42,739 nt of DNA, from contig JAFQCM010000102.1 in the NCBI GenBank assembly GCA_017399445.1, positions 1 through 42,739 of the forward strand, given 5' to 3'. Position 1 is the stretch's first letter. Every line of letters begins with the position of its first letter. Made by a program: the position numbers and the translations under genes. The DNA is from Lachnospiraceae bacterium. GTDB taxonomy: Bacteria > Bacillota > Clostridia > Lachnospirales > Lachnospiraceae. The notes beneath the pieces were generated by a model. The model was not told the origin of the DNA and ran no database searches. It saw only the letters and a program-made list of their open reading frames with translations. Below, one piece after another: positions 33,304 to 40,877 of the stretch.

Positions 33304-34308
33304 TTATCTCACTCCATATATTTTTGCAAGTATAATTTGCTTTTTCGCCCAGTTGGTATGAGTTTTCATTTCGTTCATACGGGTACCGGAAGCACTTTTG
33401 CTTACCTGTACTAAATCAGCTTTAAAGGTAAGAATATTAATGGCATCTGCCAGGTCATGCTGGTTTGCTTTCATGGAATTTGCCACTACTTCAATCTGGT
33501 TTGGATGAATAATGGTTTTACCAACAAATCCGTTTAGCAGATCCATGCGGATTTCGTTTTCTAGTCCTGTTTTCCAGTTATCATTTTCATCTGCAAAATA
33601 TTCCCATACCGGTCCGGAAATAACAAAATCTTCGAAAAAGTAAGTGATAATATCACTTAAAATATTAGCTATTGGATGAATATCATAAATAGTTTCATTA
33701 GCGTTACGGCGGGTTCCGAAAATATGGCATAAATCATTACCACCCACACGAACATTTAATACATATTCCTTACATTCCATAAGCATGTCATGAAGCTTGT
33801 TCAAAGCCTGATGTCTGGTGTTCAAAGAAACCAGTTCTCCGCTTTCTAAAATAGGCATCATATATACCGTATGAGAAGATTGTTCATTAACTTTCTTAAT
33901 TTCATCTATGTAAATTTGTGCATTTTCAACAATAAATTTTGGTAGAGTATAGCCTTGTAAGAGTTCTGCGGTTTCACCTAAATCTTTGTAAAGCCTTGAA
34001 ATCTGTTCAGGGTAACGTACTCTTATAAAAATCTTTGGCAAATAAGGAATTTTATCTTGGTTAGCATATATTTTTCGAAATGTTTCTACAATGGTTTTTT
34101 CCCCTTGTTCTACAGCGTCATCATCAATGGAATCTTCCAAACAAAGAGCAAGTGAAAAACGGGTACCAAATTCTCCGGCTACCAGTTTATCATATATCTT
34201 ATCATTTGTTGCTGGGGAATACATTAATGGACCAACTGCATATGCATCGATAAATTTTGGGTCAATAGCCTTGAAAATTTCTTCAATCAAGGCACGTTTA
34301 CTACTCAT
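33304..34308 (-). CDS. HpcH/HpaI aldolase-citrate lyase family protein (Ter module)
   Basis: 334 aa, first gene of the minus-strand arm. It has the TIM-barrel features of CitE-like lyases: LMYSPATNDKIYDKLVAG, LALCLEDSIDDDAVE with metal-binding acids, PKIFIRVRYPEQ (substrate Arg), MPILESGELVSLN, LNVRVGGNDLCHIFG and KTIIHPNQIEVV. Such proteins cleave or form carbon-carbon bonds of acyl-CoA-like or keto-acid substrates; in Ter clusters this member is expected to work on the same pathway as the PRTase. The interval to the divergent protease gene holds both promoters. Confidence 0.88.
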   Translation of the reverse strand: MSSKRALIEEIFKAIDPKFIDAYAVGPLMYSPATNDKIYDKLVAGEFGTRFSLALCLEDSIDDDAVEQGEKTIVETFRKIYANQDKIPYLPKIFIRVRYPEQISRLYKDLGETAELLQGYTLPKFIVENAQIYIDEIKKVNEQSSHTVYMMPILESGELVSLNTRHQALNKLHDMLMECKEYVLNVRVGGNDLCHIFGTRRNANETIYDIHPIANILSDIITYFFEDFVISGPVWEYFADENDNWKTGLENEIRMDLLNGFVGKTIIHPNQIEVVANSMKANQHDLADAINILTFKADLVQVSKSASGTRMNEMKTHTNWAKKQIILAKIYGVR

Positions 34309-34418
34309 AATTTTTTTTACACTCTCCTTAAAAAATAGAAATTTTATTTTAATACCTGATACCTATCATATTCATAGGCATAAGAAAAATGATAACATAA
34401 AAGAAAAGAAAAGTAAAA

Positions 34419-34447
34419 TTGAAAATCTAATGTTGTTATTGTATAAT
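34419..34447 (+). promoter_or_regulatory. Promoter of the Ter protease operon
   Basis: TTGAAA (34419-34424), 17-bp spacer, TATAAT (34442-34447), a near-consensus vegetative promoter 33 bp before the ATG. The divergent aldolase promoter must lie in the same 172-bp interval. Confidence 0.8.
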
Positions 34448-34480
34448 ATAACCAAAAGTTTTTGGACGGAGGAGAACAGG

Positions 34481-36124
34481 ATGAAGCTAGACGTGAGGAT
34501 AAATCAAATTATCATATCTTCTTTGAGAGAATTTATCGATATGGATAACCGATGTAATAACATGATGAAAAATACAGTGTTTGTACTTCAGACAGGAATT
34601 TCCGAAGAGCAGGAGCTGCTAGAAACATTAAAAGAAGCAGACAGAGCCTTGCTAGATATAGAAAAAGGAGCAAAATCATGGTATCTGCGAACAGGAATGT
34701 TGGATAGTTTTATAGACAATAGTAAAAAAGAAGAATATCTTTCTTTTATAGAGCAGTGGCTGAAATGCAAAGATACAGAAAGTTATATGGATACACAGTT
34801 GCCTTTTGAATTTGAAAATAATTTATGGAATATTACATATAAACAGGCATTTCATCAAGTTGTTACAGAATATATGGCACAAGAACAAAACGAATCCAGA
34901 CTAAGAAATTTCATGGTAATACTTCTTTTTCGGATTGGTGAATATTTTCCTAAACTCTTTAAAAATACAAAAATTTTGTCCAAATTTCCGAAGATGATAT
35001 ATACAGGTTGTGTGAAAACAAATGAATATTATTTTTTCCGGTTGCTTACACTTTGTGGAGGAGATGTGTATTGTATTCATCCGGATCTTACATTGAATAT
35101 AAAATCAGGAAATCTTCCAAAAGATGCTCAAATAATAAAAAAAGAAAATCCTGTAAAATGCAGAATTCCTGAATATAATGCAGAACAAGTGATCCGTGAA
35201 ATTGATGAAATACGAAAGCCGATGAACAGACCACAAAATATTATACAGCCGGCTTCGGGGCAAAATACCAGACCACAGGAAGCAGGAAGAGGACCGGCAC
35301 CAATGCCGGTAGGCACTGGAAATGGACCGGCACAAACCCAAGGAAGAACCAGTAATGTACCAGTACCGGTGCCTGTAGGAGCCACCAATGCACCAATGCC
35401 AGCACAGTCAGGAGCAGGAAATCGTGGAAGGGGAATTGATATTACACATCCTGCAAGAAGAAACCGACCACAACAAAGTATGTCACAGGCACCACTTGTA
35501 TCACCAGGGTCATCAGCTCCACCAATATCACCCATGGCACCTGTCAACCGAAGAGAACTTTCATACGAAGAACTGGCAGGCTTGGCAAGTTCCATTGTAA
35601 TGATTCAGGTTTATGATCAATATAATGAACCTTTTGCATCAGGTTCCGGAGTCTTAATTAATCAGGATGGATATATATTAACAAATTTTCATGTAGTAAG
35701 AGGAGCAACCGCTTATGGTGTATGTTTAGAAGGAGAAGAAGAACTAAGATTTACTACGGAGCTGATTAAATATCATCCGGATAATGATTTGGCATTGATT
35801 CGTATTGATCCGGTAAACAGAAGACCAATACATCTTTATCAGGGACCAGATTTGGTGCGCGGGCAAAGGGTGGTGGCAATTGGAAGTCCATTAGGACTTT
35901 TGAATACAGTTTCTGATGGCATCATTGCGGGCTTTCGTGAGATTCGGGAAGTATCTATGATTCAGCATACAGCACCAACATCTCCGGGAAGTTCTGGTGG
36001 TGCACTGTTAAATATGTATGGAGAACTGGTAGGAATTGTAAAAGGCGGATTTGATGATGGGCAGAATTTAAATCTGGCAATTGACCACAAAACCGTAGCC
36101 GGATTTTTAAGAGGATTTATTTAA
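34481..36124 (+). CDS. HtrA-like serine protease with YceG-like N-terminal domain (Ter locus)
   Basis: 547 aa from ATG 34481 with GGAGGAG 8 nt upstream; the open frame upstream runs into the divergent gene. Residues 1-235 are a cytosolic domain; FPKMIYTGCVKTNEYYFFRL at about 169-188 resembles FEGCPKESELLF in the YceG-like neighbour. Residues about 240-355 form a Pro/Gly/Ala-rich linker. Residues 360-547 are a trypsin-fold S1C protease: His404 in TNFHVVRGA, Asp436 in DNDLALIRID, Ser505 in SPGSSGGALLN, with SGVLINQDGYILTN before. There is no signal peptide, no membrane helix and no PDZ domain, unlike DegP/HtrA, so it should act inside the cell. It may cleave stress-damaged or Ter-associated proteins. 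Confidence 0.85.
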   Translation: MKLDVRINQIIISSLREFIDMDNRCNNMMKNTVFVLQTGISEEQELLETLKEADRALLDIEKGAKSWYLRTGMLDSFIDNSKKEEYLSFIEQWLKCKDTESYMDTQLPFEFENNLWNITYKQAFHQVVTEYMAQEQNESRLRNFMVILLFRIGEYFPKLFKNTKILSKFPKMIYTGCVKTNEYYFFRLLTLCGGDVYCIHPDLTLNIKSGNLPKDAQIIKKENPVKCRIPEYNAEQVIREIDEIRKPMNRPQNIIQPASGQNTRPQEAGRGPAPMPVGTGNGPAQTQGRTSNVPVPVPVGATNAPMPAQSGAGNRGRGIDITHPARRNRPQQSMSQAPLVSPGSSAPPISPMAPVNRRELSYEELAGLASSIVMIQVYDQYNEPFASGSGVLINQDGYILTNFHVVRGATAYGVCLEGEEELRFTTELIKYHPDNDLALIRIDPVNRRPIHLYQGPDLVRGQRVVAIGSPLGLLNTVSDGIIAGFREIREVSMIQHTAPTSPGSSGGALLNMYGELVGIVKGGFDDGQNLNLAIDHKTVAGFLRGFI

Positions 36125-36153
36125 AATAGGTATTGACAGCCTGCCTGAATTGT

Positions 36154-36214
36154 TATGACATTTGTCATATTTTTTGTGAAAAATATTGAAAAGAATGGTG
36201 ATTTGTTGTATGCT
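36154..36214 (+). promoter_or_regulatory. Hairpin with T-run followed by a second promoter in the Ter operon
   Basis: TATGAC/GTCATA with a 4-nt loop and T6 (36154-36175) is a short terminator-like element. It is followed by TTGAAA (36186-36191), 17-bp spacer, TATGCT (36209-36214), a promoter for the YceG-like gene, so the protease and the distal genes may be expressed separately. Confidence 0.6.
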
Positions 36215-36238
36215 TTTTAATAACTGAGGAGGAGTAGG

Positions 36239-38491
36239 ATGTTTGAAAGAATACATTTGAATAGTTTGGAAGACTATTTTATGTCTTGTACTGAACGAAC
36301 AGAAAAAGGTGTATACTTTGGACGTTTGACTGTTTATAATGAGGATATAGCTGCAGCAATCAATAAATATATAGAAGAAACATTTCAGTCAGGAATTTGT
36401 ATCAGTTCCAAGATAGGAAATCCGGATGAAAAGCATTTGGATTATTATGAAGAAATTATGGGGATGGCTTATCGACTGGATGTTCAGTTCTTCCAAGAAG
36501 AATTAGAGAAATGGGTGCCAAGAATATCAAAAGAAAGAAGGATTGTGTTAGCCACAGGATTTTATGATATATTGCACAGAATGGAAGAAAAAGGAAAAAA
36601 TGATGGTATGCAGAAGAACGCATATATTAAATATATGTGTTGGCTGTATTATAAATTTGAAAGATTGTTAACTCAAAACCCTGATTCAGTGAAAGTGCCT
36701 AAAATTTTATTTGAAGGATGCCCAAAAGAATCGGAACTATTGTTTCTTTCAGTTCTTTCAAATGTTGGTTGTGATATTTTAGTGCTGTTGTATGAAGGTG
36801 ATGAACCATATCTTGCTATAGATAAAGATTCTGTTTATTCAGAACATATTGAAAGCAACGGAAATCGCTTTCCACCCCACTACTCCGTTTTAGATATTAG
36901 GGAGCAGATGATAAAAAGAAAAACCACACCTAAGCTACCAGAAATAAATACAGAAAAAGTAATAAACACCAATACATGGATTCAAGGTAATCCTTATCAG
37001 GATGTACTGCATGACTTAAAATGCAGAGGCAGCGAGGAAAGATTTTTTTACAATGTATTTGCAGGAATTTATGGAGTAGAAGATACAGCTTCATACTATA
37101 GCGAATTGCTTAAGTGGAAACTGAAGCTGGAAAGTACAACAGAAGTATTTATCATGGAGGAAATACCAAAACCTGATTATGATGAGATAAATGCGATTCA
37201 AAGAACAATATATGAAACATCATTGCAGTTAATCAATGATATGGTAAAACAGATTTCCTGTACAGATAAAAAAGCAGAAGCTTATGGTAAAGTAGCGTTT
37301 CTGAAAGGAATAGAAAAAGAAAAAGAGCTAGCACTGCCAAAATTAATCAATAAAGCAGTTAAGCTAGTTTCTCTTTTAAACCGATATCTTGGAAAATTTT
37401 TTGGATGTGCTGGTGAAAGTCATAAAGAAAAGAAACTGTTGATATATTATGGAGAAATTAGCTCCCAAACAGAACTTCTTTTGTTAGAAATGATGTCAAA
37501 TCTTCCTATGGATATACTCCATATAAATCCGGAAGGTAATACTGGACTTGAGATAAAAGCAGAATTGTTTTTTGCAAAAAATTATCCAAATACCTTAAAA
37601 AGAGAAAAATTTCCTGTTAATATAGAAGATGTACAATTTGGCACCGTAGCTTATCAGGCGGAGCAGGAAATTAATACACTGATGTATCAGGATACAGGAA
37701 TATTTCGGAATCAGCAGTTTACCAAGGCAGTACCGGTAATCATTCAAAATACTTATGAAGAAATAAAGATTTTGTGGAATCAGGAAGCAAAATACAGACC
37801 AAATTTTCAGGTGTTAGAGGATAAAGTGATTGTTCCTGTTATCTTTTCAAAAGTTTCCGGAGTGCCGGGAACAGTTTCCGAATATTGGGAAGGAATCAGT
37901 AAACTGGTATCAGAAGATGTTTTTGTGATAAAAGAATTTCCATATTTGGGAACAGAGCAAAATACTTTTAAAGAAAAAGCTTACAAGTTTTTTAGTGAAG
38001 GAAAACTTCAGATTGAGAAATTAAAAAGTCATCCGGAGTATCCTTTTAGTTTTATCAGAGAACCTATGCAGGCTTATATGCTTGAAAAACTGCAGGAATT
38101 GATAGATAGCAAGATTATTGAAGGAACTAAAACAGATGGCACTGAAAATCTAATTCTTGCAATCATATTAAATATGGATAAGAGAATTTTAAGATTAATA
38201 CAAAAATATGATTTTACGCGAACGGTTCCTAAAGTGATGGTAATACACACTAAGGAAAGTAATTGCAGTAAAGAGGACAGTATTCTTTTGGCATATTTAA
38301 GTAAAATCGGATTTGATATTGTTTTATATGTTCCAACCGGGTATACCAGCATAGAGCGATTTTATACAAAACAGCTGTTTATAGAGCATCAAGTTGGTGA
38401 ATATAAGTACGATTTGCGTGTGCCAAAGCTAGAAGCAAAACATTCCACAGAAAGCCTAATGGATAGGATATTGAGGAGGGGAAAAAAGTAA
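36239..38491 (+). CDS. YceG-like protein of the Ter locus
   Basis: 750 aa; the start has GAGGAGGAG upstream. It fits the YceG family (B. subtilis yceCDEFGHI locus) but is longer than the ~540 aa I recall for that protein. A short strand-helix-strand unit recurs three times: KILFEGCPKESELLFLSVLS (about 153), KLLIYYGEISSQTELLLLEM (about 398) and KVMVIHTKESNCSKEDSILL (about 665), each followed by a D-I-hydrophobic strand. The function is unknown; Ter-locus surveys place it with the predicted metabolite-synthesis genes. TelA starts 1 bp after its stop, so they are cotranslated. Confidence 0.8.
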   Translation: MFERIHLNSLEDYFMSCTERTEKGVYFGRLTVYNEDIAAAINKYIEETFQSGICISSKIGNPDEKHLDYYEEIMGMAYRLDVQFFQEELEKWVPRISKERRIVLATGFYDILHRMEEKGKNDGMQKNAYIKYMCWLYYKFERLLTQNPDSVKVPKILFEGCPKESELLFLSVLSNVGCDILVLLYEGDEPYLAIDKDSVYSEHIESNGNRFPPHYSVLDIREQMIKRKTTPKLPEINTEKVINTNTWIQGNPYQDVLHDLKCRGSEERFFYNVFAGIYGVEDTASYYSELLKWKLKLESTTEVFIMEEIPKPDYDEINAIQRTIYETSLQLINDMVKQISCTDKKAEAYGKVAFLKGIEKEKELALPKLINKAVKLVSLLNRYLGKFFGCAGESHKEKKLLIYYGEISSQTELLLLEMMSNLPMDILHINPEGNTGLEIKAELFFAKNYPNTLKREKFPVNIEDVQFGTVAYQAEQEINTLMYQDTGIFRNQQFTKAVPVIIQNTYEEIKILWNQEAKYRPNFQVLEDKVIVPVIFSKVSGVPGTVSEYWEGISKLVSEDVFVIKEFPYLGTEQNTFKEKAYKFFSEGKLQIEKLKSHPEYPFSFIREPMQAYMLEKLQELIDSKIIEGTKTDGTENLILAIILNMDKRILRLIQKYDFTRTVPKVMVIHTKESNCSKEDSILLAYLSKIGFDIVLYVPTGYTSIERFYTKQLFIEHQVGEYKYDLRVPKLEAKHSTESLMDRILRRGKK

Positions 38492-38492
38492 T

Positions 38493-39638
38493 ATGGGTAT
38501 TAATTTTACAAAGCAGCCGGAAGAGGTTGCAGTACAAACCGAAACTGGTTTGGAAATTGTTGAAGAATATAATATTCAGGCAGAGCGAGAAAGAATGACA
38601 AGAGAGCTTACAAATTCAAAAGAAGTGGATGATTTGGTAAGCACCATTAATGTATATGAAGCCGAAAGTATTGTGACTTTTGGGGCAGAAGTGGCAGAAG
38701 AAATTTCAAAGTCTTCTGATGCAATTTTAAATAATATGAATATGAGCCAGATTAATGAATCTGGTGAAATGTTACAGTTGCTGGCAAAGATTATGGATAA
38801 TTTTGATAAGAAAGAGCTGGAGGAACTGAACGAAGAACCAAAGGGAATCAGTAAGATATTTCGCAATGCTAAAAAGCAGATGGAAAAAATCCTTGCAAAG
38901 TATCATACAATGGGAGAAGAAATTGATAAGATTTATATAAAATTAAAACAGTATGAATCTGAAATTAAAGAATCCAACAAAAGTCTAGACACGATGTTTC
39001 AAACAAATATCGCATATTATAATCAATTAGTGAAATATATTCTGGCAGGAGAGCAGGGAATCCGGGAACTGGATGCCTTGATTGAAGAAAGACAAAACTC
39101 CTTACAAAAAACTCAAGACAGTTCCATTCAATTTGAGCTGACTGCATTAGAACAGGCAAAAAACATGTTGGAACAAAGAACACAGGATTTGCGTATTGCA
39201 GAAAATGTAGCATTACAGTCAATTCCTATGATTAAAACCATGGAATATAGTAATATGAATCTGGTAAGAAAAATTAATTCGGCATTCATTATTACTTTAC
39301 CTATATTCAAACAGGCCCTTTCCCAGGCCATTTTATTAAAACGTCAAAAAGTCCAGGCGGAAGCTATGGCAGCACTGGATGAAAAGACAAATGAAATGTT
39401 ACTGAAAAATGCCCAGAATACTGTGGCAGCATCAAAAATGACTGCAAAGCTGGCTTCCGGAAATTCTATCAAAATAGAAACTTTGGAAACTACATGGAGA
39501 ACTATTGTAGATGGAATTGAAGCAACCAAAGCAATACAGCTGGAAGCGAAAAAACAGCGTGAAGAGGATCAGGTACGCTTAAATCAAATAAAAGGCGAAT
39601 TTGATAGAATGTTTCACATAGGGGAACAAAGCAATTAA
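38493..39638 (+). CDS. TelA/YceH toxic-anion-resistance family protein
   Basis: 381 aa, usual length for the TelA/KlaA/YceH family. It is almost wholly helical and coiled-coil: AERERMTRELTNSKEVDDLV, KILAKYHTMGEEIDKIYIKL, and the conserved VALQSIPMIKTMEYSNMNLVRK and TLPIFKQALSQAILLKRQK. No enzyme motif is present. The family is linked to tellurite and other toxic-anion resistance and to envelope stress, probably as an oligomeric scaffold working with TerD. It is encoded between the YceG-like and TerD genes, the same order as in the yce operon. Confidence 0.92.
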   Translation: MGINFTKQPEEVAVQTETGLEIVEEYNIQAERERMTRELTNSKEVDDLVSTINVYEAESIVTFGAEVAEEISKSSDAILNNMNMSQINESGEMLQLLAKIMDNFDKKELEELNEEPKGISKIFRNAKKQMEKILAKYHTMGEEIDKIYIKLKQYESEIKESNKSLDTMFQTNIAYYNQLVKYILAGEQGIRELDALIEERQNSLQKTQDSSIQFELTALEQAKNMLEQRTQDLRIAENVALQSIPMIKTMEYSNMNLVRKINSAFIITLPIFKQALSQAILLKRQKVQAEAMAALDEKTNEMLLKNAQNTVAASKMTAKLASGNSIKIETLETTWRTIVDGIEATKAIQLEAKKQREEDQVRLNQIKGEFDRMFHIGEQSN

Positions 39639-39656
39639 TTGAAGGAGGAAGAAAAA

Positions 39657-40238
39657 ATGGCAATTAATTTGACAAAAGGACAAAAGGTAGAATTAACAAA
39701 GGGGAACCCAAGCCTGAAAAGACTTATGGTAGGTTTAGGATGGGACACAAACCGTTATGATGGAGGAGCAGACTTTGACTTGGATGCAGCTGCTTTCTTA
39801 TTAGGACCAGACGGAAAAGTACCTGTAGATGCAGATTTTGTATTTTATGGTAATTTAAAACATGTTAGTGGTGCAGTAGCACATATGGGAGATAACTTAA
39901 CAGGTGAAGGTGACGGAGATGACGAACAGATTTTAGTAGATTTGACATTAGTACCTGCTAATATTGAAAGAATTGCTTTTACTGTAACAATTTATGAAGC
40001 AGAACAGAGAAGACAGAACTTTGGTCAGGTATCTAATTCCTTTATTCGTATTGTAGATGAAGAAACAAATCAGGAAATTATCCGTTACGATTTAGGAGAA
40101 GATTTCTCCATTGAAACAGCAGTTGTAGTTGGTGAATTATACAGACATAATGGAGAATGGAAGTTTAATGCCATTGGAAGTGGATTCCAGGGCGGACTTG
40201 CAGCATTATGTAGAAATTATGGAGTAAATGTAGGTTAA
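39657..40238 (+). CDS. terD: TerD family protein, copy 1
   Basis: 193 aa from ATG 39657 (GAAGGAGG upstream); the frame opens 18 bases earlier within that ribosome site. Typical Ter[21 protein letters not shown], the calcium-binding [29 protein letters not shown], and [30 protein letters not shown]. TerD proteins bind two Ca2+ through these Asp residues and are induced by tellurite, phage, peroxide or envelope stress. The second TerD gene starts 16 bp downstream. It probably assembles with TelA at the membrane. Confidence 0.96.
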   Translation: MAINLTKGQKVELTKGNPSLKRLMVGLGWDTNRYDGGADFDLDAAAFLLGPDGKVPVDADFVFYGNLKHVSGAVAHMGDNLTGEGDGDDEQILVDLTLVPANIERIAFTVTIYEAEQRRQNFGQVSNSFIRIVDEETNQEIIRYDLGEDFSIETAVVVGELYRHNGEWKFNAIGSGFQGGLAALCRNYGVNVG

Positions 40239-40254
40239 CAGGGGGAAATAAATC

Positions 40255-40848
40255 ATGGCAATTAGTTTACAAAAAGGACAAAAAATTAGTTTAACAAAAG
40301 ATAATGCAGGATTAAGTAAAATCGTAGTTGGTCTTGGATGGGATGAAGTAAAGCATTCTAGAGGATTATTCTCATTTAAATCTCAGGCAGCTATTGACTG
40401 TGATGCATCTGTAATTATGCTTACAGATGGAAGACTGGCAGATCCAAAAGGTGACGTGGTGTTCTTTGGAAACTTAAGACATAGAAGTGGAGCAGTACAA
40501 CATATGGGAGATAACCTGACAGGTGCAGGGGATGGAGATGATGAACAGATAGTAATCGATCTTGCCAGTGTACCAAGCCAGTATGACCGTATTGTAGTTG
40601 TAGTTAACATTTATCAGGCAGTACAGAGACAGCAGCATTTTGGAATGATTGAAAACGCTTTCTGTCGTGTAGTTGATTCCAGAAGTAATCAGGAATTGTG
40701 CAGATACAATTTAACAGAAAATTACAGTGGAATGACTTCTATGATTTTCGGTGAAGTATATCGCCACAATGGGGAATGGAAGTTTAACGCTATTGGTCAG
40801 GGAACAACAGATCCAGGACTTGGCGAATTAGTAAAAATGTACTTATAA
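40255..40848 (+). CDS. TerD family protein, copy 2
   Basis: 197 aa. It shares the core of copy 1 ([71 protein letters not shown]) but has an insertion near residue 35 (HSRGLFSFKSQAAIDCDASV), and DFDLDA is replaced by AIDCDAS, changing one likely Ca2+-ligand region. A clear paralogue rather than a copy, it may form mixed assemblies with copy 1. Upstream is GGGGGAAATAAATC; the ATPase gene follows after 29 bp. Confidence 0.93.
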   Translation: MAISLQKGQKISLTKDNAGLSKIVVGLGWDEVKHSRGLFSFKSQAAIDCDASVIMLTDGRLADPKGDVVFFGNLRHRSGAVQHMGDNLTGAGDGDDEQIVIDLASVPSQYDRIVVVVNIYQAVQRQQHFGMIENAFCRVVDSRSNQELCRYNLTENYSGMTSMIFGEVYRHNGEWKFNAIGQGTTDPGLGELVKMYL

Positions 40849-40877
40849 AAGTATAACAAAGAGGAGATTAATTTGAT

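Noticed and set aside
35128..35595. 155-codon minus-strand frame across the protease linker
   Set aside because: It arises from the complement of the Pro/Gly-rich linker codons; no ribosome site and no family resemblance.
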